From: Hydrogenophaga sp. NFH-34
Lineage (GTDB): Bacteria > Pseudomonadota > Gammaproteobacteria > Burkholderiales > Burkholderiaceae_C
Reading direction: 5' to 3'
Length of the DNA stretch: 43,650 bases
Assembly (NCBI RefSeq): GCF_021401345.1
Contig: NZ_JACBGE010000035.1
Span: 1-43,650 of the forward strand
How positions within the stretch are numbered: the stretch's first letter is position 1; each line of letters begins with the position of its first letter. The notes under the pieces are model-generated. The model saw only the letters and a program-made list of their open reading frames with translations. It was not told the origin of the DNA and did not search any database. Both the position numbers and the translations under genes were made by a program. This document shows positions 33,406-42,034 of this stretch, piece after piece.

Positions 33406-34005
33406 GTGACGGCTTCCCGCAACGAGCCGGGGGCCTCCGGGCCCACCGGCGGCGCTTTCGCGCCCGACGCCTACAACCAGGCGCTGCCCTTCGGCCTGCA
33501 CCACCTGTTCGGTGCCATGAACGCGCTGGGCACGCTGTGGATCCTGGGCCTGATGGTGCTGATCAACCTGGACGTGTTCGGCCGCAACCTGCTGTCCACG
33601 CCCGTGCGCGGCGTCACCGAAATGGTTTCGCTGTCCATCGTCGGCATCGTGTTCCTGCAACTGGCCGACACCCTGCGGACCGGCCGCTTCACGCGCGCCG
33701 ACGTGCTGATGGACCGCCTCAAGCGCCAGCAGCCCCGCGTGGCCGACGCCCTGCAGGCGGTGTTCCACCTGGTGGGCCTGGTGCTGATGCTCATCATCCT
33801 GCAGGCCAGTTGGGAGCCGCTGGTGGAGTCGATCCGCATCCGCGAATACGTCGGTGCCGTCGGTGACTTCCAGGCCCCTGTGTGGCCGATCCGGCTGGTC
33901 ACCCTGCTGGGGCTGGCCACCACCGCGTTGTGCTTCGGCCTGCTGGCCTGGATGGACCTCAAACGCATGGCCGCGCGCGGCCGCCTCGCGGGAGACGCCG
34001 CATGA
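33406..34005 (+). CDS. dctQ: TRAP transporter small permease (DctQ)
   Basis: A 199-residue inner-membrane protein with four hydrophobic helices (first about residues 42-62, LGTLWILGLMVLINLDVFGRN). The DctQ mark GVTEMVSLSIVGIVFLQLADTLRTGRF is present. It pairs with DctM to form the sodium-driven permease. The start is GTG, 1 nt after the dctP stop, with a weak upstream GGAG. Its stop overlaps the dctM start. Confidence 0.88.
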   Translation: MTASRNEPGASGPTGGAFAPDAYNQALPFGLHHLFGAMNALGTLWILGLMVLINLDVFGRNLLSTPVRGVTEMVSLSIVGIVFLQLADTLRTGRFTRADVLMDRLKRQQPRVADALQAVFHLVGLVLMLIILQASWEPLVESIRIREYVGAVGDFQAPVWPIRLVTLLGLATTALCFGLLAWMDLKRMAARGRLAGDAA

Positions 34006-35321
34006 GCAGCGAAATCATTGCCCTGGGTTCGCTGGTGCTGATGCTGGCGCTGATCTACGCCGGCATGCACGTGGCCATCACCCTGGGCCTGCTGAGTTTC
34101 GTGGGTGTCTGGCTGATCCGCGGCGACATGGACATCGCGGCCAACCTGCTGGCGCAGGCGGTCAGCGACTCGATCGCCAGCCACATCTTCGGCGTGGTGC
34201 CCTTGTTCGTGCTGACGGGCTTTCTCGTCGCCTACGCCGACGTGGGCAAGGACGCCTTCGAGGTCGCCAACCAGGCCTTCCGGCGCATCCGCGGCGGGCT
34301 GGGCATCGCCACCGTGGCGGCCAACGCGGTGTTTGCCGCCATCACCGGCATCTCGATCGCCTCGGCCGCGGTGTTCACGCGCGTGGCGGTGCCGCAGATG
34401 CTGCGCTTCGGCTACCAGCCGCGCTTCGCGGTGGGCGTGGTGGCCGGCTCCTCGGTGCTGGGCATGCTGATCCCGCCCAGCCTGCTGATGATCCTCTACG
34501 GCTTCCTGTCGGACCAGTCGGTGGGCGACCTGTTCACCGCCGGCATCGTTCCCGGCCTGATCCTCGCCGTGGCCTTTGCCGGCGTGATCCTGCTGATGGC
34601 CTGGTGGCGCCCGGGCATGGTGTACGTGGGCGAGCCCCAGCCCGTGGACGACGAGGCGCTGATGCCGCTGTCGGAAATGCTGCTGAAGATGCTGCCCATC
34701 GTGCTGCTGATCGGCTCCATCCTGGGTGGCATCTACACCGGCCTGTTCACCGCCACCGAAGCCGGCGCGGTCGGCGCGCTGGTGGCGCTGCTGATCGCGC
34801 TGGTGCGGCGCAAGCTCACGCTGCGCAGCTTCTGGGGCGTGCTGACGGAAACCGGCCACGTCACGGTGTCGGTGAGCTTCCTGATCATCTGCGCCAACAT
34901 CTACACCCGCATGCTGGCCATGAGCGGCACACCGCAGGCCATGCTCGAATGGATGGGCGCCGCCGGTCTGGGTGTGGTGGCGTTCCTGGTGATCTACGTG
35001 GTGGTGGTCGTGCTGCTGGGCACCATCATCGACTCGTCGTCCATCCTGCTGATCATGCTGCCGCTGATGCTGCCCATCGCCCAGCAGTTCGAGCTGAACC
35101 TGATCTGGTTCGGCGTGATCACCGTGGTGGCGGTCGAGATCGGGCTGCTCACACCGCCCTTCGGGCTGAGCATCTACGTCATCAAGAGCACCTTGGGGCG
35201 CACCGTGGACATCCCGCTGGGCGAGATGTTCCGCGGCACCGCGCCCTTCACGCTGACCATGCTCGCGGTGCTGGCGCTGCTGATGGCCTTCCCGCAACTG
35301 AGTCTGATGCTGCTGAAATGA
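34002..35321 (+). CDS. dctM: TRAP transporter large permease (DctM)
   Basis: A 439-residue polytopic membrane protein with the DctM pattern: ALIYAGMHVAITLGLLSFVG at the start, then GISIASAAVFTRVAVPQMLRFGY, SSVLGMLIPPSLLMILYGF, GLFTATEAGAVGALVALLIA and PLMLPIAQQFELNLIWFGVI. It carries the substrate across the inner membrane. It begins with an ATGA overlap after dctQ and ends with an ATGA overlap into the lactonase gene, so the genes are tightly coupled. Confidence 0.93.
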   Translation: MSSEIIALGSLVLMLALIYAGMHVAITLGLLSFVGVWLIRGDMDIAANLLAQAVSDSIASHIFGVVPLFVLTGFLVAYADVGKDAFEVANQAFRRIRGGLGIATVAANAVFAAITGISIASAAVFTRVAVPQMLRFGYQPRFAVGVVAGSSVLGMLIPPSLLMILYGFLSDQSVGDLFTAGIVPGLILAVAFAGVILLMAWWRPGMVYVGEPQPVDDEALMPLSEMLLKMLPIVLLIGSILGGIYTGLFTATEAGAVGALVALLIALVRRKLTLRSFWGVLTETGHVTVSVSFLIICANIYTRMLAMSGTPQAMLEWMGAAGLGVVAFLVIYVVVVVLLGTIIDSSSILLIMLPLMLPIAQQFELNLIWFGVITVVAVEIGLLTPPFGLSIYVIKSTLGRTVDIPLGEMFRGTAPFTLTMLAVLALLMAFPQLSLMLLK

Positions 35322-36361
35322 CGCCACGGCCCAACCCCCTGGACGGCTTCACCGTCGACCGCGCCGCCATCCGCTACGTCGGCGAAGGCCTGCAGCGGCC
35401 CGAGTGCATCCTGGCCGAGCGCGACGGCTCGCTGTGGGCCGCCGATGCGCGTGGCGGCGTCACGCACATCGCCCCCGACGGTGCGCAGCGCTTCATCGGC
35501 CAGCGTGCCGACGAGCGCTTCGCCACCGCCGCCGAGGGCAGTGCCGACGGCTTCGAAGCCAAGTACACGCAGGGCACGCTGCCCAACGGCCTGGCCTTCG
35601 CCGCCAATGGCGACATCCTGATCTCCAACTTCGGCACCGACCTGTTGGAGGTCATGACCCGCGAGGGCCAGACCCGCACCCTGTTCGACCGCATCGACGG
35701 ACAGCCCATCGGCAAGGTCAACTTCGTGCTGCGCGACTCGAAGCAGCGCATCTGGCTCACGGTGTCCACACGCGTCAACCCCTGGACCACCGCTGCCGCC
35801 AGCCGCGTGCGCGACGGCTACATCGCCGTGGTGGACGAACGGGGCATCCGCGTGGTCGCCGACGACTTCCACTTCACCAACGAGATCCGACTGGATGCGA
35901 AGGAAGAGTGGCTCTACATCGTGGAGACCACCGGCCCGCACATCAGCCGCATGCGGCTGGACGAATCGCACGCCGACGGCGTGCGGCTGACCGACCGCGA
36001 GCTGTTCGGCCCCGAGCACCTGGGCGGCTACCCCGACGGCATCGCCTTCGATAGCTTCGGCAACCTCTGGTGCACGCTGATCATGGTGGACCAGCTCATC
36101 GCGCTCACGCCCGAGGGCGACAAGCGTCTGCTGCTCGACGACGGCAACCCCGAAGCCAGCCGCCACCTTCTGGCAAAGATGGACGCCGGCACCGTGACCG
36201 CCGAGGACATGCAGCGTACCCACGGCAGCCTGGCGCCCTGGATGGCCAGCATCACCTTCGGTGGCCCCGACCTGCGCACCGCCTACCTGGGCAGCCTGCT
36301 GGGCACCCGCATCCCATACTTCCGTTCACCCGTGCCGGGCCTGCCCATGGCGCACTGGTAA
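35318..36361 (+). CDS. SMP-30/gluconolactonase-family lactonase
   Basis: A 347-residue beta-propeller hydrolase. Metal-site segments are visible: RPECILAERDGSLWAADARGG (Glu near residue 28), FTNEIRLDAKEEWLYIVETTG (Asn) and YPDGIAFDSFGNLWCTL (Asp). Such enzymes open lactone rings. It starts with an ATGA overlap on dctM, tying it to the transporter; the lactone is probably made from the imported compound. It is larger than the usual gluconolactonase (about 300), mainly in the C-terminal part. Confidence 0.87.
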   Translation: MTPRPNPLDGFTVDRAAIRYVGEGLQRPECILAERDGSLWAADARGGVTHIAPDGAQRFIGQRADERFATAAEGSADGFEAKYTQGTLPNGLAFAANGDILISNFGTDLLEVMTREGQTRTLFDRIDGQPIGKVNFVLRDSKQRIWLTVSTRVNPWTTAAASRVRDGYIAVVDERGIRVVADDFHFTNEIRLDAKEEWLYIVETTGPHISRMRLDESHADGVRLTDRELFGPEHLGGYPDGIAFDSFGNLWCTLIMVDQLIALTPEGDKRLLLDDGNPEASRHLLAKMDAGTVTAEDMQRTHGSLAPWMASITFGGPDLRTAYLGSLLGTRIPYFRSPVPGLPMAHW

Positions 36362-36394
36362 CCCACCCCACCACAAAGACCCAAGGAGAACCCC

Positions 36395-37201
36395 ATGCCC
36401 CGCCGATTTGTCGACCTCTCGATCTACCTGGAAAACGACGTCATCTCCGACCCGCCGGCCTTCGCGCCCAAGATCCAGTACTTCGACCACAAGAACTCCT
36501 TCGAACAGATGGCGCCCTTCTTCCCGGGCCTGAAGCAGGAAGACCTGCCCGATGGCGACGTCTGGGCGGTCGAGATGATCCAGCTGTCCACCCACAACGG
36601 CACCCACCTGGACGCGCCCTACCACTTCCACAGCACCATGGACAAGGCGCTGGGCGAGAAGAAGCCGGCCATCACCATCGACGAGGTGCCGCTGGAATGG
36701 TGCTTCCAGCCCGGCGTGAAGCTGGACTTCCGCCACTTCGCCGACGGCTACGTGGTCACCGCGGCCGACGTCGAAACCGAGCTGGCCCGCATCGGCCACA
36801 CGCTGAGCCCGCTGGAGATCGTGGTGGTCAACACCCGCGCCGGCAGCCGCTATGGCAACAACGACTACGTCAGCGCCGGCTGCGGCATGGGCTACGACGC
36901 CACCATGTACCTGCTCGAACGCGGCGTGCGCCTGACCGGCACCGACGCCTGGAGCTGGGACGCGCCCTTCGTCTACACCGCGCAAAAGTACGCCGAATCC
37001 AAGGACGCCAGCCTGATCTGGGAAGGCCACAAGGCCGGCCGCGACATCGGCTATTGCCACATCGAGAAGCTGCACAACCTCGAAGCCATCCCGGCGACGG
37101 GCTTCTACATCAGCTGCTTCCCGCACAAGATCCGCGGCGCCAGCGCGGGCTGGACGCGCGCCGTGGCGATCTTCGACGATGCCCTGATGGCATCGAAGTG
37201 A
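36395..37201 (+). CDS. Cyclase-family (kynurenine-formamidase-like) metal hydrolase
   Basis: A 268-residue enzyme with the family motif HNGTHLDAPYHF (about residues 67-78, H-X-GTH-X-D-X-P-X-H), which binds two metal ions. Family members hydrolyse formamides, isatin or cyclic imides and lactams. The position after the lactonase and before fumarylacetoacetase suggests a second ring-opening or amide-cleaving step. AAGGAGA lies upstream of ATG 36395. Real substrate unknown. Confidence 0.87.
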   Translation: MPRRFVDLSIYLENDVISDPPAFAPKIQYFDHKNSFEQMAPFFPGLKQEDLPDGDVWAVEMIQLSTHNGTHLDAPYHFHSTMDKALGEKKPAITIDEVPLEWCFQPGVKLDFRHFADGYVVTAADVETELARIGHTLSPLEIVVVNTRAGSRYGNNDYVSAGCGMGYDATMYLLERGVRLTGTDAWSWDAPFVYTAQKYAESKDASLIWEGHKAGRDIGYCHIEKLHNLEAIPATGFYISCFPHKIRGASAGWTRAVAIFDDALMASK

Positions 37202-37244
37202 CCTTGCCTGCGGGCCGCACCCTGCCAACCACAGCGCCCTCCAC

Positions 37245-37272
37245 CGTCACGCCCGCGTTCGCGGGCGTGACG
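37245..37272. repeat. REP-like palindrome between the cyclase and fahA genes
   Basis: A 13-bp perfect inverted repeat (arms 37245-37257 and 37260-37272, CGTCACGCCCGCG against its complement) with a TT centre. It has the same core as the element within aacS (CGTCAT/C-GCCCGCG). It lies in the 136-bp gap of the operon and could affect mRNA stability or readthrough into fahA. Confidence 0.8.
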
Positions 37273-37337
37273 AAGGCCCGGACTCGCCAGACCGGTCCGC
37301 TGCGGCCTTCATTTCATCCGAACACGGAGCCACACCC

Positions 37338-38666
37338 ATGACCCTGAACCACACCCACGACCCCGCTGCCCGCAGTTGGCTCGAATCGGCCAACGCCGAA
37401 GGCAGCGACTTCCCGATCCAGAACCTGCCCTTCGGCGTCTTCCGCCGCCGTGGCACGAACGAGGCGTTCCGCGGTGGCGTGGCCATCGGTGACCAGGTGA
37501 TCGACCTGGCCGCCGTGGCCCGCGCCGGTGCCGTCTCGGGCCTGGCGGCGCAGGCCGCCAGCGCCGCCGCGCAGCCCGCGCTCAACGAACTGCTGGCCAT
37601 GGGCCCGGCCGCCTGGAGCGCGCTGCGCCACGCGCTGTTCGACGCCCTCCAGGCCGGCGCCACCGGCCCGGGCGTGGACGCGCTGCGCGCCAGCCTGGTG
37701 CCGCAAAGCGCCGTGGAACACACCGTGCCCACCCGCATCGGCGACTACACCGACTTCTACACCTCCATCCACCACGCCCGCAACGTCGGCCGCGTGATCC
37801 GGCCCGACAACCCGCTCACGCCCAATTTCCAGTGGATCCCCATCGCGTACCACGGCCGCGCCTCCAGCGTGGTGATCAGCGGCACGCCCTTCCACCGCCC
37901 CAGGGGCCAGGCCATGGCGCCCGGTGCCCAGGCCCCCGTGTACGGCCCCTGCCGCCGCCTCGACTACGAGCTGGAGATGGGCTTCTACGTCGGTCCCGGC
38001 AATGCCCTGGGCCAGCCCATCCCGATCGGTGAGGCCGAGCAGCACATCTTCGGCATGTGCCTGCTCAACGACTGGTCGGCGCGCGACCACCAGTTCTGGG
38101 AAATGGACCCGCTGGGCCCCTTCCTCGGCAAGAACTTCTGCACCACCGTCTCGCCCTGGATCGTCACCATGGAAGCGCTGGCCCCCTACCGCGTGCCCTT
38201 CGCCCACCCGGCCGACGAGCCCCAGCCCCTGCCCTATCTGGACAGCCCCGCCAACAGCGCGCAGGGTGGCGTGGACGTGCAACTCGAAGTGGTGCTGCAG
38301 AGCGCGAAACACCGCGCCCAGGGCCATGGCGGCGACCGGCTTTCGGCCACGAGCTTCAGCCACCAGTACTGGACCATCGCGCAGATGCTGACGCAGCACA
38401 CCAACAACGGCTGCAACCTGCAGCCCGGTGACCTGCTGGGCACCGGCACCATCTCCGGCCCCGCCTACGAGGAAGCCGGCGCCATCGTCGAGCTGTCGCT
38501 GGGCGGCACCAAGCAGATTCCCCTGCCCGCCACCGGCGAGACCCGCACCTTCCTGGAAGACGGCGACACCGTGGTGCTGCGCGGCTGGTGCGAAAAGCCC
38601 GGCGCGGCGCGCATCGGCTTCGGCGAAAGCCGGGGCGAGGTGCTGCCGGCCGTCGGCGGCGCCTGA
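37338..38666 (+). CDS. fahA: Fumarylacetoacetase
   Basis: A 442-residue hydrolase that splits fumarylacetoacetate into fumarate and acetoacetate, the last step of tyrosine/homogentisate breakdown. The small N-terminal domain (FPIQNLPFGVFRRRGTNEAF) is followed by the catalytic domain: DFYTSIHHARNVG (about residue 140), RRLDYELEMGFYVG (metal-binding Glu residues), LLNDWSARDHQFWEMDPLGPFLGKNF and the C-terminal GTISGP. The length matches true fumarylacetoacetases. No homogentisate dioxygenase or maleylacetoacetate isomerase is present. The acetoacetate product would feed AacS, encoded 6 kb away under the same operators. Confidence 0.93.
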   Translation: MTLNHTHDPAARSWLESANAEGSDFPIQNLPFGVFRRRGTNEAFRGGVAIGDQVIDLAAVARAGAVSGLAAQAASAAAQPALNELLAMGPAAWSALRHALFDALQAGATGPGVDALRASLVPQSAVEHTVPTRIGDYTDFYTSIHHARNVGRVIRPDNPLTPNFQWIPIAYHGRASSVVISGTPFHRPRGQAMAPGAQAPVYGPCRRLDYELEMGFYVGPGNALGQPIPIGEAEQHIFGMCLLNDWSARDHQFWEMDPLGPFLGKNFCTTVSPWIVTMEALAPYRVPFAHPADEPQPLPYLDSPANSAQGGVDVQLEVVLQSAKHRAQGHGGDRLSATSFSHQYWTIAQMLTQHTNNGCNLQPGDLLGTGTISGPAYEEAGAIVELSLGGTKQIPLPATGETRTFLEDGDTVVLRGWCEKPGAARIGFGESRGEVLPAVGGA

Positions 38667-38679
38667 TCCGGTCCCGGCC

Positions 38680-39165
38680 ATGACGCCCGCCACGCCCACG
38701 CTCACCCCGGTCTTCGACCTCACGGTGCGAGTCGCGCCGCCGCTGGAAGCCGGCCCGGTCAGCGGGCGGGGCGTGCAGGGCCTGCGCCGGGTCATTCCCA
38801 TCACCGGCGGCACCGTCTCCGGCGGCCTCAACGGCGAGGTGCTGGCGGGCGGTGCCGATTTCCAGCTCGTGGTCAGCGACACCACCGCCGACCTCGACGC
38901 CCGCTACCTGCTGCGCCTGCACGATGCCGGCTGGGCCGGTGCCCACGTGATGGTGCACAACCGGGCACTGCGCCGCGCCAGCGCCGCCGACACCGCGCGC
39001 CTGGTGCGCGGCGAACCGGTGGACCCGGGTGCGGTCTATTTCCGCTGTGCGCCCACCTTCGAGGTCTCGCACCCGGCGCTGGCCTGGATGACGGAACACC
39101 TGTTCCTGGGCAGCGGGATTCGCCGCCCCGATCACGTCGCCATCCGCGTGTTTCGCGTCGACTGA
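38680..39165 (+). CDS. DUF3237 family protein
   Basis: A 161-residue protein matching DUF3237 in VSGRGVQGLRRVIPITGGTVSG, LQL/LVVSDTTADLDARYLL-type centre and the C-terminal YFRCAPTFEVSHPALAWM. Its function is unknown; members occur in aromatic and steroid catabolic clusters. It starts 13 nt after fahA, so it is the likely last gene of the operon. The start at 38680 is chosen because the upstream in-frame sequence lies inside fahA. Confidence 0.82.
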   Translation: MTPATPTLTPVFDLTVRVAPPLEAGPVSGRGVQGLRRVIPITGGTVSGGLNGEVLAGGADFQLVVSDTTADLDARYLLRLHDAGWAGAHVMVHNRALRRASAADTARLVRGEPVDPGAVYFRCAPTFEVSHPALAWMTEHLFLGSGIRRPDHVAIRVFRVD

Positions 39166-39256
39166 CGCGGATCAAACCGGCGCGCCACCGGCAGCGCCAT
39201 CATCCGCCCCGCCCGGCAACTGTCCTGCCCGCGGCGGCGCTGTGCTGCAACGCAGC

Positions 39257-39286
39257 TTGAGCCCAGTGCCGGCGACCCGGCAGAAT
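39257..39286 (+). promoter_or_regulatory. Candidate promoter of the nucleobase symporter gene
   Basis: A TTGAGC -35 box (39257-39262) and CAGAAT -10 box (39281-39286) are separated by 18 bp in the 187-bp gap after DUF3237. This supports a separate transcription unit. Confidence 0.4.
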
Positions 39287-39352
39287 CTCGGCCGGCCGCG
39301 CGGCCATTCGCGTGCGCCCACATCACAACAACATTTACATCCAGGAGTTCTC

Positions 39353-40642
39353 ATGGGCTTGTTCCAATGGAGCGAAAAATCATCGGCCACACTGGCGGGC
39401 GGCGGGGTCATCGGCCCTGACGAAAGGCTGCCCTGGCCACAGACCGCCGCCATGGGCGTGCAGCATCTGATCGCCATGTTCGGCGCCACGGTGCTGGCCC
39501 CCATCCTCATGGGCTTCAACCCCAACGTCGCCATCCTCATGAGCGGCGTCGGCACGCTGCTGTTCTTCCTGTTCACCGGCGGCAAGGTGCCAAGCTACCT
39601 CGGATCGAGCTTCGCCTTCATCGGCGTGGTGATCGCCGCCACCGGCTACGCCGGCCAGGGCCTGAACGCCAACATCGGGGTGGCGCTGGGCGGCATCATG
39701 GCCTGCGGCGCGCTGTACTTCGTGATCGGCGCCGTGGTCCAGGCCATCGGCACCGGCTGGATCGAGCGCTTCATGCCGCCCGTGGTCACCGGCGCCGTGG
39801 TGGCAGTGATCGGCCTGAACCTGGCCGGCATCCCGATCAAGAACATGGCCCCGACTGACTTCGACAAGTGGATGCAGGGCATCACCTTCGTCTGCGTCGC
39901 GCTGGTGGCCGTGTTCAGCAGCGGCATGCTGCAGCGCCTGCTGATCCTGGTCGGCCTGATCGTGGCCAGCATCGTCTACGCCGTGCTGACCAACGGCCTG
40001 GGCCTGGGCCAGCCGTTGGACCTCAGCGGCATCGCCAACGCGGCCTGGTTCGGCCTGCCGAGCTTCAGCGCACCGGTGTTCCAGGCCAACGCCATGCTGC
40101 TGATCGCGCCGGTGGCCGTCATCCTCGTGGCCGAGAACCTGGGCCACATCAAGGCCGTGACCGCCATGACCGGCAAGAACCTCGACCCCTACATGGGCCG
40201 CGCCTTCATGGGCGACGGCCTGGCCACCATGGTGGCCGGCAGCGTCGGCGGTACCGGTGTGACCACCTACGCCGAAAACATCGGCGTGATGGCCGCGACC
40301 AAGATCTATTCCACCGCCGTGTTCCTGGTGGCCGGCCTGATGGCGCTGCTGCTGGGCTTCTCGCCCAAGTTCGGCGCGCTGATCCAGGCCATCCCGCTGG
40401 CCGTGATGGGCGGCGTGTCCATCGTGGTGTTCGGCCTGATCGCGGTCGCGGGCGCGAAGATCTGGGTGGACAACCGGGTGGATTTCTCCGATAACCGCAA
40501 TCTGCTGGTGGCCGCCATCACGCTGGTGCTGGGCACGGGCGACTACACGCTCAAATTCGGCGAATTCGCGCTGGGGGGTATCGGCACCGCGACCTTCGGG
40601 GCCCTCCTGCTGTGGGCCCTCATCGGTCGCCGAAAGGCCTGA
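39353..40642 (+). CDS. Nucleobase:cation symporter-2 family permease (uracil/xanthine type)
   Basis: A 429-residue inner-membrane transporter of the UraA/SLC23 class with about 14 helices. Typical segments are GVQHLIAMFGATVLAPILMG at the start, SSFAFIGVV, ILVAENLGHIKAVTAMTG (the substrate-binding TM8 Glu) and GGTGVTTYAENIGVMAATK (TM10 Glu). Uracil is the most likely substrate by the pattern, but related purine carriers differ only slightly. CAGGAG lies 6 nt before the ATG. A hairpin follows before pilU. Confidence 0.88.
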   Translation: MGLFQWSEKSSATLAGGGVIGPDERLPWPQTAAMGVQHLIAMFGATVLAPILMGFNPNVAILMSGVGTLLFFLFTGGKVPSYLGSSFAFIGVVIAATGYAGQGLNANIGVALGGIMACGALYFVIGAVVQAIGTGWIERFMPPVVTGAVVAVIGLNLAGIPIKNMAPTDFDKWMQGITFVCVALVAVFSSGMLQRLLILVGLIVASIVYAVLTNGLGLGQPLDLSGIANAAWFGLPSFSAPVFQANAMLLIAPVAVILVAENLGHIKAVTAMTGKNLDPYMGRAFMGDGLATMVAGSVGGTGVTTYAENIGVMAATKIYSTAVFLVAGLMALLLGFSPKFGALIQAIPLAVMGGVSIVVFGLIAVAGAKIWVDNRVDFSDNRNLLVAAITLVLGTGDYTLKFGEFALGGIGTATFGALLLWALIGRRKA

Positions 40643-40685
40643 GCCCGTTCAACTTGGCGGGTCACCGGCCGATAGGAAAAACAAC

Positions 40686-40710
40686 GCCCGCACGCTTTCC
40701 GTCGGCGGGC
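40686..40710 (+). terminator. Hairpin between the symporter and pilU genes
   Basis: GCCCGCACG (40686-40694) pairs with CGT and GCGGGC (ending at 40710) with a 2-nt bulge. It sits just before the pilU Shine-Dalgarno (AGGAGA, 40715). It may end symporter transcription or shape pilU translation; there is no clear T-run. Confidence 0.35.
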
Positions 40711-40730
40711 CTTCAGGAGAAAAGCCCCCC

Positions 40731-41852
40731 ATGACCGCGACCCGCCGCCCCGACGACCTGGCCCACTATCTGCAGCTGATGGTGGCGCACGGGGCGTCCG
40801 ACCTGTTTCTCTCGGCGGGCACGCCCGCCGCCCTGAAAGTCCAGGGCGTGGTGCGGCGCCTGCCCGAGCCCCCGCTGGAGTCGACGCACACCCAGCAGCT
40901 CGCGTATTCGGTGATGCGCGAGACGCAGATCCGCGGCTTCGAAGCCACGCTCGAATGCGACCTGGCCATCGCCCTGCCCGGCCTGGGGCGCTTTCGCGTG
41001 AACGTGTTCCGCCAGCGCGGCGACGTGGCCGTGGTGGTGCGGCACATCAATTCGCGCATTCCCTCGCTGGACCAGCTCAAGCTGCCGCCCATGACCAAGA
41101 AGCTGGCCCTGCTCAAGCGCGGGCTGGTGCTGGTGGTGGGCGCAGCGGGATCGGGCAAGTCGACCACGCTGGCGGCCATGATCGACCACCGCAACCGCAA
41201 TGCCAGCGGCCACATCCTGACGGTGGAAGACCCGATGGAGTTCGAGCACAGCCACGGCAGCTGCATCGTCGACCAGCGGGAAGTGGGGCTGGACACGCAG
41301 AGCTTCGACGAGGCCCTGCGCCACGCCATGCGCGAGGCGCCCGACGTGATCATGATCGGCGAAATCCGCGACCGCCAGACCATGCAGCACGCCCTGGCCT
41401 ACGCCGAGACGGGCCACCTGTGCATGTCGACCCTGCACGCCAACAACGCCAACCAGGCGATCCAGCGCATCCTCAACTTCTTCCCCGAAACGGCGCACAA
41501 GCAGATCCTGATGGACCTGTCGCTCAACCTCAAGGGCGTGATCGGGCAGCGGCTGATCCGCGGCCAGACCGAGAAGCTGGTGCCCGCCGTCGAGGTGATG
41601 CTGCTCTCGCCCTACGTGGCCGACCTGATCCAGAAAGGCCAGACCGACGAGATCAAGGACGCCATGGCCCGCAGCAACGAAGTGGGCATGTGCACCTTCG
41701 ACCAGTCGCTGTACGCGCTGTTTGCCCAGGGCGAGCTGTCGGCCGAACAGGCCATCGAACACGCCGATTCGCGCACCGATCTGTCGCTGCGCATCCGCCT
41801 CCAGCACGGCCAGCCGCCCGACGCCTCGGCGCTGCGCATGAGCCCCGACTGA
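40731..41852 (+). CDS. pilU: Type IV pilus retraction ATPase, PilU type
   Basis: A 373-residue hexameric secretion-type ATPase. The P-loop reads GAAGSGKST (about residue 138), the Asp box ILTVEDPMEF, Walker B DVIMIGEIRD and the His box HLCMSTLHANN. IVDQREVGLDTQ and GMCTFDQSLYALF are PilU-like, and the protein is longer than PilT (about 345). It would power pilus retraction together with PilT. PilT and PilU genes are usually adjacent; no pilT is in this window. AGGAGA precedes the start by 10 nt. Confidence 0.88.
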   Translation: MTATRRPDDLAHYLQLMVAHGASDLFLSAGTPAALKVQGVVRRLPEPPLESTHTQQLAYSVMRETQIRGFEATLECDLAIALPGLGRFRVNVFRQRGDVAVVVRHINSRIPSLDQLKLPPMTKKLALLKRGLVLVVGAAGSGKSTTLAAMIDHRNRNASGHILTVEDPMEFEHSHGSCIVDQREVGLDTQSFDEALRHAMREAPDVIMIGEIRDRQTMQHALAYAETGHLCMSTLHANNANQAIQRILNFFPETAHKQILMDLSLNLKGVIGQRLIRGQTEKLVPAVEVMLLSPYVADLIQKGQTDEIKDAMARSNEVGMCTFDQSLYALFAQGELSAEQAIEHADSRTDLSLRIRLQHGQPPDASALRMSPD

Positions 41853-42034
41853 GGCCACCGCCAGCGCGCACCGGGCGCTGTGCACACCGCGGTTGTGCGG
41901 GCACGACAGGCGCGGCAATCGCGCACACAAAGCCGGAAACCCGCGCGCACCGGGGCCGCGCCACCGGCGCACCGCCCTATGCTGACCCCAGGGCCGCCGC
42001 GCGGCCTGGTCCCCTGTCCGCTTTCTGCCGCACC

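Noticed and set aside
36395..37201. Naming the cyclase-family gene kynB
   Set aside because: The metal motif is shared by the whole family, and no tryptophan-kynurenine genes are nearby.
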